From positions 47,267,540 to 47,331,539 of the forward strand of contig CP154955.1 of the NCBI GenBank assembly GCA_039621445.1: DNA of 64,000 bases. The letters are read 5' to 3'. How positions within the stretch are numbered: the stretch's first letter is position 1; each line of letters starts with the position of its first letter. Shown here in pieces: positions 11,501-19,762 of this stretch. The DNA is from Euglena gracilis (lineage: Eukaryota; Euglenida; Euglenophyceae; Euglenales). The translations under genes were made by a program, and so were the position numbers. A model generated the notes under the pieces. That model did not search any database and was not told the origin of the DNA. It was given only the letters and a program-made list of their open reading frames with translations.

Positions 11501-14500
11501 GTCTGCGTCGGAGGAAATCACCCGCTTGGCCCCCCAGCTGAAGGCCCTCCACTTGGACCTCGTCCGTGACCCGGGCGCTGTATTGTTTTTTTTGCCCCCC
11601 CCCCAGTTCCAAGCCGCCCAAGTTTGTTTTGTCCCTGTCCCCATCCCGGGGAATATGCCACGCGAGAGGAAGCTGCCAGCCCTCCACCCACCCCCACCCC
11701 CTCCTCGGTCGTTGGCCAACCTGTCAGGCTGGACATTTGCTGAGCCCTTTTTTTTTTGACATTTTGGGGGTTTTTCTGGAACAAATCATCCACAGAAAAA
11801 CATGTCAAAGCCCGATTTCCACCTCGGCATGCAGGGCCGGAGGAATTTTTTTTCCAGTCGGGGGACCCGGGGGGAGGGGCAGGATTGTGACTTTTTTCCA
11901 TGGCTAGCAAAATGGCTTCCTGCACCCCCCATGCCCGAAGGCCTGTCAGGGACCCGCCCGGGAAACTGTCAGGTTGCCCAGCACTGGGCAACCTGTCAGG
12001 GAACCAACCCCCCTGGAAACTGTCCTCCCGGGAACTGTCCTCTAATCCCCCATACCCGCTCAGCTGTCCTCATAGAAATGTCTCCTAGCCTTGTACCCTC
12101 TGACCTGTCTCCTTGCAAGTTTTTGCAAAGTTTCACATTTTTCTTGTTGAAAAAACAATATTTCCCAAGTTGAAGTTTTCCCAACGTTGTTTTCAGGATT
12201 CTGATCACGGGTTTGTGGAAAAGAACCTTCTTTTTGGATTTTTGTGCCAGATGAGGGTCGAAAAATGTCAAGCAGGAACATCCCCCCTCTTCCACCACCT
12301 GGTTGGTGTCGCTTTCGACCAATGGGACTTAGTGGACCAAAAGGCTTCTTTCAAGATCCTTTTTTCTCCGATGATTTGGTTTTAGCTTATTTTATAGGCA
12401 TAAAATGCACACCAACCTGAGACTAATTTCAGTAGAGGACCCGCATGGGAAACTGTCTCCTGCCTCTGTACCTGCTGACTTGCCTTTTAGGGGCTGTCTC
12501 CAACCTCTGCGCTCGCCGACTTGCTGGAGACAGTTTCTGGGGGGGGGTAGGTGTGAAGTTGTCAGGGTCCCCGGTACGGACCGACCTGTCAGGTGAGGGT
12601 TTCCCGGGGGGGGGGGTTAGGTCACTTGTAGACCCCCAGGGGGCTTAAACAAAATCTTGACGGGAAAATGTTGGCCTGCCTCACTGCACTGGCGCCTCTT
12701 CGCTTCCCGGGGGCGGAGCCACGGTGGACAACTATGCCACATCAGCCTGCTCAGCAAACCCGCCGACCCCCCCCCCCCCCAGGGCGGGGGGGAGAGGGGG
12801 GGTGGGTCCGGGGCTGAGCCCCCCCCCGGGGGGGGGGGTCCCCCCGGAGGGGGTGGGATACTTTTCGGCGCCGAAGGCGCCGAAAATTTTTGAAAATGTG
12901 CTATTTTTTGTCATTTTCGCGATCTTTTGAAGATTTTCGGGGGAAAGTGGGTGGGTGCCCCGGGACCCCCACGGGCACGCCCCCCCCCCCCCAGAGGGTG
13001 GGTGGGTCGAGGGACCCCACCTCCCCCCCAGTCTTAAAAAAAACCCCTGCCCCCCTCCCCCGATCACCGCCCTGCCTGCGCCCCCTCGTGCTCCCCGCGC
13101 TTCTCCGACCGCCAACACTCCATCAGCTTCAGTGGCTTCAAGCTGCCCCAGATCCCCCTGGCGGGGGAGAGGCACTTCTCAGCCCTGGGGCGTGCCGGGG
13201 GGGGGGGGGGCAGCCCGCTGTTTTCTACAGCTTGGCCATTTTCAAAACGGCAATTTGGGGTTTCCCACCTAAAGTTGGTTCACCTGCCTTACATAGAATT
13301 TTGCCTGTGGGCTGCAACCATAACATTGCTTAAAAGCTTTCCTACCCCACCCCCCGGGGGGGGGTGACTGACTGGTTATTTCAGAGTGGCTGACTGGTTT
13401 TTTGGCCAAGCCCCCCCCCCCCCCCCGGGATTGGTGGGGCAGGCCCGAAAATGAGAAAGGTGGCTGGTCTGGTGCCAAAGGCGCCGGAATTTTTTTTTGG
13501 ATTTTTGAGGCTTTTTGGCACATTTTCATTGCCCCCTGAAGAGTGGCCGATCCCCCCCCGGGGGGGGGTAAAGTTACTGACTGGTTTTTTGGAAAAAAGT
13601 GACTGACTGGTTTTTTTCGGAGTGGATAGTGACCCCCCGGGGTCGCTAAGCAATGGTATGGCTGTAACCACCCCAGTCTGGCCTGCAGAGCACAACCGTT
13701 TGAAGAAGCCTGCAAAATACAAAAAAAAGACCCCAGCTAAACCGGCCGGCACCCAGATCCCCAAGGCCCCCAAAGCCAAGATGTTCCTTCCGATTAGGCC
13801 TTTGGGAGGGGCAAGGATTGCAGATTTTGCAGCTGCTGAGTTAGTTGGGGCTGCTCCGGTGGGCATACAGCACATGAATGGGCTGGCAGGGGCTTTGAGA
13901 CTTGGCGTCAGGTGTGACCCACAAAAACTGAGGTGTATGAAAAAGTACTCCACACTGTACCTCCATTGTGCATTTGTGCATTCTGCGTTTTTTTTTTCTT
14001 TTTGGCTGACAAAGAATGCCACATCTCTTGGGGGCAGGCTTCTGCTTAAGGGATTGCAGTACCCCCGGGGGGGGGGGGGGGCTGGACTGCAGCTAGTCCA
14101 AATTTGGCTAGTGGGATTTCTCGCAGGGCTAGCTAGTGGAAAATTTTTCCAGTGACCGGCGCGAAGCGCCGCAAATTTTTTGGGGAATTTTTGGAACAAA
14201 ATCAGCCAAAACCCCATTAAAAACCTCATTTCCACCTCGGCGCGCAGCGCCGGAGGAAAATTTTTTTCCAGTTGGGGGGAACCCCCGGACTGGGGGGGGG
14301 TCTACCTAGTCCACTTTTTCTAGCTAGTCCATGTTTTTAGCCAGTACCCCCCCCCCCCCTTGAGCAAAAGCCTGCTTGGGGGCGTGTCAGGCCAACTCCT
14401 GTGCCTCCTGGAAGTGGGCCTCCGGGCCGTGCTCGCCAACCTTTCTGATAGGGAGTTGGCCTCCCCTCCGCACCTCGCTTGTGTGGCCGAAGCCAACTTC

Positions 14501-15408
14501 CTGAGGGGTGGGCATGAGCATCGTTGGGCATTTGCAAGTCATCGACACATGCCACCATTCATCCAAATGCGTGGCTCTTTCGGGGAGATTGCGGGCATCC
14601 GGAGGGTTGCTTCGGGGACAGGAGGGATGCCACGCACGCATCAGCCCGCACCCCGTTGGTGAGCCGCACCCCCCGAGGGGAGCCGCCGTCGCAGCAGCAA
14701 CACCAGCAGTGTCCCTCTTCGCTCTCGGCGCGCCGACACCGCTCACGGCGGGCCTACGACCCCCATCGTGGCTTCCTGTGGGTGAAACCAGGCACCTCTT
14801 CTTGTGACCGAGGCAGGAGGCAGGATGCCGCTTCCATTTGGCAGACAGTTTTCACATGTTTTTTTGTGCCCCTTATCCTACATCTCCTGCATCTCACAAT
14901 CTCATGGTGGATCATAGGTTTTTGACATAACTCTGTTTGAGTCAAAATGTCTGAAGCTTGTTTTAGTGAAGCATTGTTAATTCTTTCATACTAATGCCTT
15001 CCAGTTGATCAATTGACCCCCAAATAAAGGTTCCCCCCTCTTTTTCTTTTCCTTTTTCCTCTTTCGATGCCGAAGGCAGTTTTTTTCTCCAGTTTGGTTC
15101 TCCCCCCCCCCCTTGTCCGAGCACTACCCGTTTGTCCTTACCCATGCACAATACACACCATCTCCCCATTTCTTGCCCACCTTTTCGGTCCTTGGACGAA
15201 TGGGGGTGTTTTTGTCCAGATTTGCATTTCTTCTCAAAAATCGACGGGGGCAGTTTTTTGGGGCGGGGGGTCCCCCCGGCCCCCACCGCCGGGTCAGGTC
15301 GGGCCGCCGTGCCCCCGGCCCGTCGGCTCCATCCACCTCGACGTGCCAGACCGCCCCAGCCTGCCGACCCAGCGCCTCGTGAAGCTCCCCCCGCCCTACA
15401 GCCTCTGA
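690..15408 (+). CDS. Multi-exon ankyrin / leucine-rich-repeat gene region (one or two genes)
   Basis: This is a series of short GC3-rich exons on the + strand, ending in a terminal exon with a stop at 15406-15408. In order they are: two unassigned exons, two ankyrin-like exons, eight exons with RNI-type leucine-rich repeats (consensus about N-x-I-G-x-x-G-A-x-A-I-A-x-H-C-x-x-L-T-x-L), an exon with an SDRQHSISFSG sequence, a weakly F-box-like exon, a Gln/Arg-rich exon and the C-terminal exon. Such proteins are usually cytosolic interaction scaffolds or ubiquitin-ligase adaptors, but no enzyme domain is visible here. Whether this is one gene or two cannot be settled, because several junctions lack clear GT/AG sites. 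The start codon is not identified. Confidence 0.5.
1623..1798 (+). CDS. Exon, unassigned acidic segment
   Basis: The acceptor CCCGCAG precedes the exon and the donor GAG|GTGCAG follows it. It encodes 58 codons with EKWLLAHRLKVPLDDVD, then an acidic run (VYEVEEVDPGAVRRAQ), then an Ala/Gly-rich end. Codon use is strongly GC3. No family is recognised. Reading on past the donor meets a stop at 1811-1813, which is consistent with splicing at 1798. Confidence 0.55.
1855..1965. repeat. (CA)n-rich microsatellite
   Basis: An interrupted CACACA tract lies in the intron downstream of the exon at 1623-1798. It is simple-sequence DNA with no other signal. Confidence 0.85.
2426..2562 (+). CDS. Exon with ankyrin-like repeat (DGANPNAVVPDAAQG)
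   Basis: The acceptor GTGGCCAG is followed by GC3-rich sequence reading ARDHTAQLLTHLQEGNEVA and then DGANPNAVVPDAAQG. This fits the ankyrin pattern of a helix pair, GA-x-PNA, then D-x-x-G. A donor-like GTTAAG follows at 2563. If that site is not used, the frame ends in TAA at 2565-2567. I favour splicing because an ankyrin repeat would otherwise be cut short. One repeat alone is weak evidence for the fold. Confidence 0.55.
3180..3258 (+). CDS. Exon with ankyrin-like repeat (DARADVRAMDNTGTSLMAL)
   Basis: The acceptor TTGATTCCAG and the donor AGG|GTGACT frame 26 complete codons. The reading DARADVRAMDNTGTSLMAL matches the ankyrin signature (GADVxAxDxxGxTxLxxA). It lies 620 bases after the previous ankyrin-like exon and on the same strand, so the two probably belong to the same protein. 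The incoming phase differs from the outgoing phase I infer for that exon, so an exon or boundary is still missing. Confidence 0.55.
3618..3751. repeat. GGGCGGTTGGGC minisatellite abutting an exon
   Basis: A tandem array of TTGGGCGGTTGGGCAG-like units runs directly into the acceptor of the next exon. The repeat supplies the final CAG of that acceptor, so the polypyrimidine tract is absent. The array gives long but meaningless frames rich in GWAVG. Confidence 0.8.
3752..3920 (+). CDS. Leucine-rich-repeat exon 1
   Basis: It encodes ALRQWHAVCARLEALGVADA and then HIGADGAELIAQLCPRLRAL, a ribonuclease-inhibitor-like LRR (N/H-x-I-G-x-D-G-A, C-P-x-L). The donor GCG|GTGCGA is in phase 0. Splicing to AAC CAC ATC at 5312 gives L-R-A-L-x-x-x-N-H-I, the same LxxL-to-N spacing as in later repeats. 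The acceptor CAG comes from the preceding minisatellite. Confidence 0.75.
3921..5311. other. Intron rich in poly-C and GGTCGACCCC-type sequence
   Basis: No exon is seen. It holds several C runs of 10 or more, a block around 4240-4330 with GGGGGTCGACCCCC (a recurrent window motif), and AT-rich stretches. Inferred to be a GT-AG intron between LRR exons 1 and 2. Confidence 0.5.
5312..5377 (+). CDS. Leucine-rich-repeat exon 2
   Basis: The acceptor GGGGACCAG is followed by AAC CAC ATC, reading NHIAEAGLLAIARHCELLTA. This is a single, textbook RNI-type repeat. The donor could be ACC|GTGGGC (5378). Coding bias continues to about 5411 (VGAGQGRAAR), so the true end may be a little later. The sequence here is partly complementary to the start of the next exon region (CAGGGCAG at about 5392, CTGCCCTG at about 5663), so a nonconventional intron is also possible. 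Confidence 0.7.
5671..5758 (+). CDS. Leucine-rich-repeat exon 3
   Basis: It reads EGVGALAVTALADHCREL and then RAVHLGDN, a complete RNI-type repeat ending at the conserved Asn. A GT donor exists at 5759 (G|GTGGGC). Alternatively, an intron starting after GACAAC would have CAG at its +4 to +6 and a partly complementary far end, CCGCCCTG at about 6347, with CAAC at both boundaries. Both alternatives keep the frame into exon 4. Confidence 0.65.
6197..6290. repeat. (CA)n-rich microsatellite
   Basis: A CACCCACCCA stretch is followed by about 50 bases of pure CACACA, inside the intron before LRR exon 4. Confidence 0.9.
6359..6503 (+). CDS. Leucine-rich-repeat exon 4 (two repeats)
   Basis: The acceptor CCCTGCCAG precedes the exon. 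It encodes ANSVGQAVAVLAERGRQL and then GANNAVGEQGARAIAKHC, followed by RHLTTL. This is the clearest LRR pair in the window, with very strong GC3 bias. No GT donor follows; the coding sequence ends at CTGCCCAGGCC. LRR exon 1 has an almost identical TTGCCCAGGGC at its end, hinting at a shared nonconventional boundary. Confidence 0.75.
6958..7607. mobile_element. Inverted-repeat element, TIR ATTGCAAAAACTGGCTCCTA
   Basis: The left end (6958-6999) reads TTGCAAAAACTGGCTCCTAC, then ACTAGACATTTACCCCC. The right end (about 7569-7607) is its reverse complement with an extra T run. No coding capacity is seen inside, so it resembles a MITE or foldback element. The same ends occur in a 98-bp version at 55087-55184. 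The interior at 7027-7330 is related to 24035-24340. Confidence 0.7.
8328..8433 (+). CDS. Leucine-rich-repeat exon 5
   Basis: The acceptor GTCACGCAG precedes the exon and the donor TGG|GTTGGC follows it. It encodes a hydrophobic lead (AVLWLMAQSLWPVPAS) and then GVRAIAEQCRCLTSLAV. The second half fits the LRR consensus of this gene. The start of the repeat (N-x-I) is missing, so this exon may be a degenerate unit or its left boundary may lie further inside. Confidence 0.55.
8524..8607. repeat. CTTG/TTTG tetranucleotide repeat
   Basis: Runs of TTTG and seven consecutive CTTG units lie in the intron after LRR exon 5. A second, pure TTTG array lies at 9127-9190. Confidence 0.9.
8608..8640. other. 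Perfect 13-bp hairpin
   Basis: TATTCCTGTGCCC is followed by a 7-base loop (AGAGTGA) and its exact complement GGGCACAGGAATA. It adjoins the tetranucleotide repeat. It may be a minimal foldback element or the end of the repeat block. No function can be assigned. Confidence 0.7.
9127..9190. repeat. (TTTG)n microsatellite
   Basis: About 14 TTTG units with one CTTG interruption, intronic. Confidence 0.9.
9258..9422. mobile_element. Foldback element family 1 (GGGAAACTGTC ends)
   Basis: It starts CTACCCCCCCCCC..CCGGGAAACTGTC and ends GAGTTTCCCAAGGGGGGGTAGG, so the poly-C and poly-G tracts and the adjoining unique bases form the inverted ends. The interior carries repeated CTGTCAGG/CCAACCTGTCAGG motifs. 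Related copies are at 12430-12621, 15817-16141, 21995-22160 and 50051-50172. No coding sequence is seen. Confidence 0.75.
9680..9765 (+). CDS. Leucine-rich-repeat exon 6
   Basis: It reads HIGATNDMRADGARAVARHC and then AALTALHVG, one RNI-type repeat. If an intron is removed between TCGG at 9762-9765 and TCGG before 10752, the joined product is LTALHVGNDIGHAGA, with exact LRR spacing. A GT site (CAC|GTCGGG, 9761) with CAG|CCC at 10740 is also in frame but inserts three residues into the repeat. Confidence 0.7.
10741..10835 (+). CDS. Leucine-rich-repeat exon 7
   Basis: It reads GNDIGHAGALAIAESCPQL and then QRLHIEYGAR, a complete RNI-type repeat with high GC3. CAG at 10738-10740 is a possible acceptor, and CG|GTGGGG is the donor. 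The start region has GCCCGGC, the exact complement of GCCGGGC at the end of exon 6. This is relevant to the intron type (see findings). Confidence 0.7.
11460..11561 (+). CDS. Leucine-rich-repeat exon 8
   Basis: The acceptor CTGCCCCAG precedes a phase-0 exon reading GCRCRPHRLNALLESASEE and then ITRLAPQLKALHLDL, with the donor CTC|GTCCGT. The second half matches the LRR core of this gene (A-x-x-L-x-x-L-H-L). The first half is Cys/Arg-rich and less typical. Confidence 0.6.
11936..12090. repeat. Degenerate family-1 sequence
   Basis: Several CTGTCAGG and GGGAAACTGTC motifs occur without intact poly-C/poly-G ends. It is probably a decayed or partial copy of the foldback family at 9258-9422. Confidence 0.6.
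12430..12621. mobile_element. Foldback element family 1 copy
   Basis: It contains GGGAAACTGTC near the left and GTCAGGTGAGGGTTTCCCGG, then a G run and TTAGG, at the right. The left end lacks the poly-C tract, so the copy looks truncated or diverged. Confidence 0.6.
13092..13196 (+). CDS. Candidate exon (FSDRQHSISFSGFKLPQIPL)
   Basis: Almost every codon over about 35 residues ends in G or C: SPRFSDRQHSISFSG, then FKLPQIPLAGERHFSALG. Such bias is otherwise seen only in the exons of this window. The left boundary is unclear and no family is recognised. By position it would link the LRR exons to the C-terminal exons. Confidence 0.4.
13318..13661. mobile_element. MITE-like element family 2 (ATTGCTTA ends)
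   Basis: The left end CCATAACATTGCTTA and right end TAAGCAATGGTATGG are complementary at 14 of 15 bases. The interior has GTGACTGACTGGTTTTTT motifs in both halves, poly-C/poly-G palindromes and a GCGCCGGAA core. Nine-base near-direct repeats (GCTGCAACC, GCTGTAACC) flank it and may be a target duplication. Further copies lie at 28948-29247 and 60376-60707. Confidence 0.8.
14036..14376. mobile_element. Foldback element family 3 (GCTTAAGG ends, CTAGCTAGT motifs)
   Basis: It begins GCAGGCTTCTGCTTAAGG and ends CCTTGAGCAAAAGCCTGC, imperfect inverted ends of about 17 bases. Inside are CAGTACCCCC at both ends, repeated GCTAGTCC/GGCTAGTGG and two GCGCNNNGCGC palindromes. The copy at 50812-51260 has the same order of motifs. 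No coding sequence is seen. Confidence 0.75.
14391..14507 (+). CDS. Candidate exon, weakly F-box-like
   Basis: The acceptor CGTGTCAG leads to LLCLLEVGLRAVLANLSDRE and then LASPPHLACVAEANFL. The pattern of leucines, then SDREL and A-C-V, is like an F-box (L-x-x-I-L-x-x-L-x-x-x-D-L-x-x-x-x-x-V-C). RNI-type LRRs often accompany F-boxes, but normally the F-box is N-terminal to them. Here it is downstream, so either this is chance or a second gene starts here. Confidence 0.35.
14645..14781 (+). CDS. Exon, Gln/Arg-rich (SARRHRSRRAYDPHRGFLW)
   Basis: The acceptor CGCATCAG and donor TGG|GTGAAA frame a GC3-rich reading: RTPLVSRTPRGEPPSQQQHQQ, with a basic C-terminal half ending in RRAYDPHRGFLW. It ends in phase 0 and splices in frame to the terminal exon at 15298. 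The function is unknown; it looks like a flexible tail. Confidence 0.55.
15298..15408 (+). CDS. Terminal exon with stop codon
   Basis: The acceptor CGGGTCAG is followed by 36 codons (VGPPCPRPVGSIHLDVPDRP, then SLPTQRLVKLPPPYSL) and TGA at 15406-15408. Nearly every codon ends in G or C up to the stop, and the bias disappears immediately after it. This is the most secure 3' end of a gene in the window. The family is not recognised. Confidence 0.7.
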   Translation, partial: VGPPCPRPVGSIHLDVPDRPSLPTQRLVKLPPPYSL

Positions 15409-15816
15409 GGCTCCCGCCGCCCCGTCGGGTCGTGCACGTCTCGTGTGTTCCCTGTCGGTCCACGTGCCCAGTGGGGTTGGTGGGTTCGCCGATGGCACGC
15501 AGTCAGCCTTGGTCGGGCCGAAATCGCAGCGGTTTGAATGGGAATGCATCGACTCGAATCCGTCTCCTTTGCGATGGGCTGGCACCAGAACCTAGAAAAG
15601 TGGTGCAAAACAGACGTTTTCTTAAACCGGACAGGACCTTCCCCCCCAGAGTCCTGCCAGCCAGCACCTTTTTTTCCAGCCAGCAGCCCCCAGCTGGGCT
15701 GCAGACCCCCCCCCTGGGACCACTGAAATACAGTTGGGGCCAGCCTGAAAAACCCCGGCCCAAATATTTTTCGATGCAACGTGCCGAAAAGTTTTGAAAG
15801 AAAAGGGTCAATAAGG

Positions 15817-16141
15817 GTACCCCCCCCCCCCCGGGGAAACTGCCATGCCCGAGATTCTGTCAGGGTTTTACCTGGGAAACTGCCCACCTGGTCCCACCCA
15901 GTCAGGGTCCCCATTACTGGCCAACCTGTCAGGATGGGAAGTTGTCAGGGTCCCTGGTACTGGCCAGCCTGCCAGGGTCGTTTTGCATTTACTTTCCCAT
16001 GAAATGCCCCAGCCGGGAAACTGTCAGGGTCCCGCCTGATCCCTGGTACCGGCTGACCTGTCATGATAGGAATTTGTCAGGGTCCGCGGCAACCCTGACA
16101 GCTGTCAATCTGTCAGGTGAAGTTTCCGGGGGGGAGGGTAA
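15817..16141. mobile_element. Foldback element family 1, long copy
   Basis: It starts GGTACCCCC.. then CGGGGAAACTG and ends CAGGTGAAGTTTCCGGGGG, then GAGGGTA, with at least six CTGTCAGGGTC-type units inside. It is about twice the length of the 50051-50172 copy, by repetition of the CTGTCAGG unit. Confidence 0.75.
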
Positions 16142-16699
16142 AACGGTATTTTTGTGATTTTTTTGAGGTTTCTCCTCAAAAATGCCCACCCAAGTGGATT
16201 TTTTCACGCTTTTTGGGGTTCAACCAGCCGGACCCCCCCACTCGCTATGCGTCCATCCAGCCAGCACGTTTTTTTTTTCCATGCCAGCTTGCTGGACTCC
16301 ATAGGTTCTTAAGAAAACCCCGATAAGTATCACTCCCCCTCATGTGAAGGCTGACCAAAATGAACAGCTGTTGGACAAAATACCTTCCCTGTCCAACTGC
16401 GCCAGCATGGGTGTGGAATGGAGGTTAACCTTTCCAGGCCGATCGGTCAGCCGATTGGATGCGAAGACGTTCTGGAAACCAACCAACCAACCAAACAACC
16501 TGCAACAACTTCCGATTGAGTCCTACCCCAAAGCACAGGGTGTTGCTTTTTTGATGGGCACCTGCCCCGTGCCACATCTTCGTACTGTTCTGACCCCTGA
16601 CCATCCTCCTCGCTTTGCAGCCTTAACCCTTGCCGAAGCCGTTTCATCCAGAGTCCTTTTTTTTTAAGTTCAATGAATTGGGAGGTTGGTTGTGGGTCA

Positions 16700-17010
16700 G
16701 GCCGTATTGTAGTCGGGTGCCGACCCCACCCCCGGGGGGGGGGGTGCCTGCCTGGGCAGGCACTCCAAGGCACTCCAAACCCGCCCCCCGGGGGGGGGGG
16801 GAGGGCACACGAACAAAAGTGCCCCAGCACAACTCCGGCGCCGAAGGCGCCGGGGAGCCAAAAATAGCCTATTTTCAAAGGAATGTGCCTGGGCACAGGC
16901 CGAAATTTGACCCCCCCCCGGGGGGGGGTAGTGCCTGGGCACTCACAGGCACTCCGGACCCCCCCCCCGGGGGGTTGGTAAAAAACAGCCGGTGGGCGCG
17001 GTCATGCCGA
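16700..17010. mobile_element. Foldback element family 4 (GTGCCTGCCTGGGCAGGCAC palindromes)
   Basis: Starts AGTCGGGTGCCGACCCCACC, carries the palindrome GTGCCTGCCTGGGCAGGCAC, the pair CTCCAAGGCACTCCAAA, the hairpin CGGCGCCGAAGGCGCCG and several C8G8 palindromes, and ends GGTAAAAAACAGCC. A second copy with the same order of parts is at 37570-37925. Confidence 0.75.
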
Positions 17011-17059
17011 GTGGGTACCCCCCCCGAGGGGGTTTTGTTCTATTTCGGCGCGAAGCCGA

Positions 17060-17240
17060 ATATATCATATATAGGTATATATGTATATATATCATATATA
17101 TGTATATATAACATATATACATATATGTATATGTATATATATGGTATATATGTGTATATATAAATTATATATATATATATATATATAGATATATATATAT
17201 ATATAAATATATATATGTACACCACATACATACACACACA
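17060..17240. repeat. (TA)n-rich microsatellite
   Basis: About 160 bases of ATATATGTATATAT-type repeat followed by a short CA tract. It starts just after a family-4 element. Confidence 0.9.
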
Positions 17241-18099
17241 CACAATCCAAAATTGGCCCCACAGTCCCAGGAGGTGGGTGGCTGGGCCCAGATTCCCCTC
17301 CCAGATCCTTAAAAAAAGCCCTCTGGTCCTATTCCAGCCCGTAGCCGACGCACAGCAGAGCTGTGTTCACTCCCTGCCACACACCAATATACTTCTTTTC
17401 AGGTATCTACATTTTTGGAAGGAGTTATTTCCAGTTGAAGCTTAAATATCAAGCGACACCAAAGTGTACATATTGAAGAAACTGCTTTGAAATATGAAGT
17501 TTCTTGCAATTCTTTCTTCCCCAATTCCACCTCCCTGTCCTGTGCTCTTAAAGCGGCATCAAAAGTTCAGCACAAAGGACACATACATTTCAACCTCATT
17601 ATCTCAATATTGCAATATATTGCAATACTATGCAATCCGTTAGCGAGTAACAGCAATCACCTCTTTTGACTTTTCACCATTTGATCTTTTCATGACAATA
17701 TGTTTGGCAGGCCTGCACTGAATGTTGTCAGGGACAAAAAGATCCCCCTCCACAACTTGTCCTCCCAGGAAAACCTACCCTCTGTACTTTCAAAATCATC
17801 ATCACAATTTTGCGAAAGGTATTCGGATTTTTGTGTCCACCGGAGGCCAGGCAGGGGTTTTCTAAAGCTGGAGGGGACCAAGGGGGGTCAGCCAGCCGGC
17901 ACTTTTTTCCCGCTGGCCTGCGGGAGCCGGAATCCTCAAGAAATCCCTTGCCGTGGGTAGAAAAGCGACTGTCTTCCCCTCCTTTGACCCGTACCCCCCC
18001 AGAAAAAAGTCACTCTAAGAACCCGTCTCCAACGTCTGCACCAGAGATTTTTTTTATTTCGTGACCCAGGGATCCTGGCCGAGCTCCCCCCAGGCTTTT

Positions 18100-18465
18100 T
18101 TTTTAGTCAGGTGCCTGCTTTTTTTTAGTTGGTGGCTGATAGGGGCAGGCACCCCATAGCACCCCTGCCGACTCCCCCCCAGGGGGGGGGGTGGCAGGGT
18201 TCCGGGGGTGGGTTGGGCAGGCACCCCTGTCCGGCGACTGATCCCGTTTTCTTTACCCTTTTGGCAAGGACCCACCCGGCCCTGGGTAGCCCGGTTTGCC
18301 CCGCACCCCCCCCCCCCCGGGGGATATGCCTGCCAGGCTCCGGCCACCTCCACGTACACAGACAAAAAGGGCCAGAGGCGAACAACAGCGCCAGGCCAGA
18401 AGAAGGGATAAAAGACACCAGAAAAACAGCCACAGTGCACACAGGGGGTATGCCTGCTATGGGCA
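18100..18465. mobile_element. Dispersed element family 5
   Basis: Contains GGGGCAGGCACCCCATAGCA, CCTGCCGACCCCC, GATCCCGTTTTCTTTACCCT and a TGCCAGGCTCCGGCCACCTC block. The first part recurs in inverted orientation at 54650-54905, and the last 115 bases recur at 32397-32512. No coding sequence is seen. Confidence 0.65.
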
Positions 18466-19762
18466 GGCACCCTTTTGCAGGTGGTTGAGTGGGTGGGTCT
18501 GGACCCCCCTCCTGGTCCAAAAAAAAAACCTCTGTGCTTGCTGACTCTGGAGGCAGTTTCCTAGGGGGTGGGTTAGGCAGCAGAAGAAAGTCATTACTTT
18601 GCCAAGCTGGTTGTTTGTTAACTTGTTGCTTTGCACGTGCCACCCTGATCGCCGCAGTGTTCGACACTGCGCTTGTTGACGTTGCATCCAGATGAGGTAC
18701 TTCCCCGGGACGTTCTCAGCTCGGCTGTGAAGCTCTCTATTATGCCGTTGATGACCCCCTCCCTCCCTCTCATTTGTCGTCCCTATGATTGCGGATGGCA
18801 GAAAATGAGGGACTTTGCCCCCATTTCCTGTGTTATTCTGCAAACATTAAGCCAACCTAATTGAGCTCACGTTGTACCTCCTTCGCCTTTTGCCCAGGTG
18901 GCAGCCCATGTTCACAGCCACCTGGCCGTTCTCCCGGGGAGAGGGAGGGAGGAAGGGGGTGACTGACTGGGTTGCTTTCGTTTTTGGCTTGAACCCCCTC
19001 CCCGGTCAAGACCACGAAATGACCGGGCACTGAAGGCGCCAGAGAAAAATTGGCATTTTTATTATATATTTTGGAGCAATTTTTTCTTGAATCCCAATCC
19101 CTTCCCCCCCAGGGGGGGGGTCCAGCCAGCCAGCACCTTTTCTTCGACTGAATTTAAGTTGGATCCAGCCTGGCGAAGCTGCACTGGACTCCACTGAAAT
19201 TCTCGGCACAAAAATTTTGGAAAGGGGGGGGTCAAAAATGGCCAAAAATGGGTGATTTTTGGGATTTCACCTCCTGATTTTAGCTGAAAAATGCCAACCT
19301 TGCTGGATTTGGGACGGGGACATTGGGCATGGGTTGCATGGGCATTTGCATTGCTATAAACGGTGACAAACTCGGACATCCCCTGTTCATTGGGCAAGGA
19401 GGTTCATTAGGCATGGAGGTATGGATCCATGATCATGCCGACCACCCTGTGTTGAAGTTCATGTGAGTGAGTCAGTCATTCTTGCAGTTTCAAGATTCTC
19501 GAACCGATAACATTCTGATTCCCATGCCTTGGTTATTCTTGCTTTGTTCCTTCACTATTTAGGAGTTTGTTGTTGTGTGTATGTGCTTTCTTTTTGGAAG
19601 TTCAGTCATTCTCCCCTCGCAGATCAGACACGGACCAAACATTTTGATCTCTGTCTCTGTTTATGTGATTTGGGAAACTGTCAAGTGAGGTTAGGTGTTG
19701 GCATAGCTGGCTTCCTGTCTTTTGCTCATACGGTTTTTCTTTCCAAACACTCCCTCCTTGGC

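Noticed and set aside
14524-14925. Whole 133-residue frame as one coding exon
   Set aside because: Only 14645-14781 shows strong codon bias and good splice sites. The rest is mixed and AT-rich.
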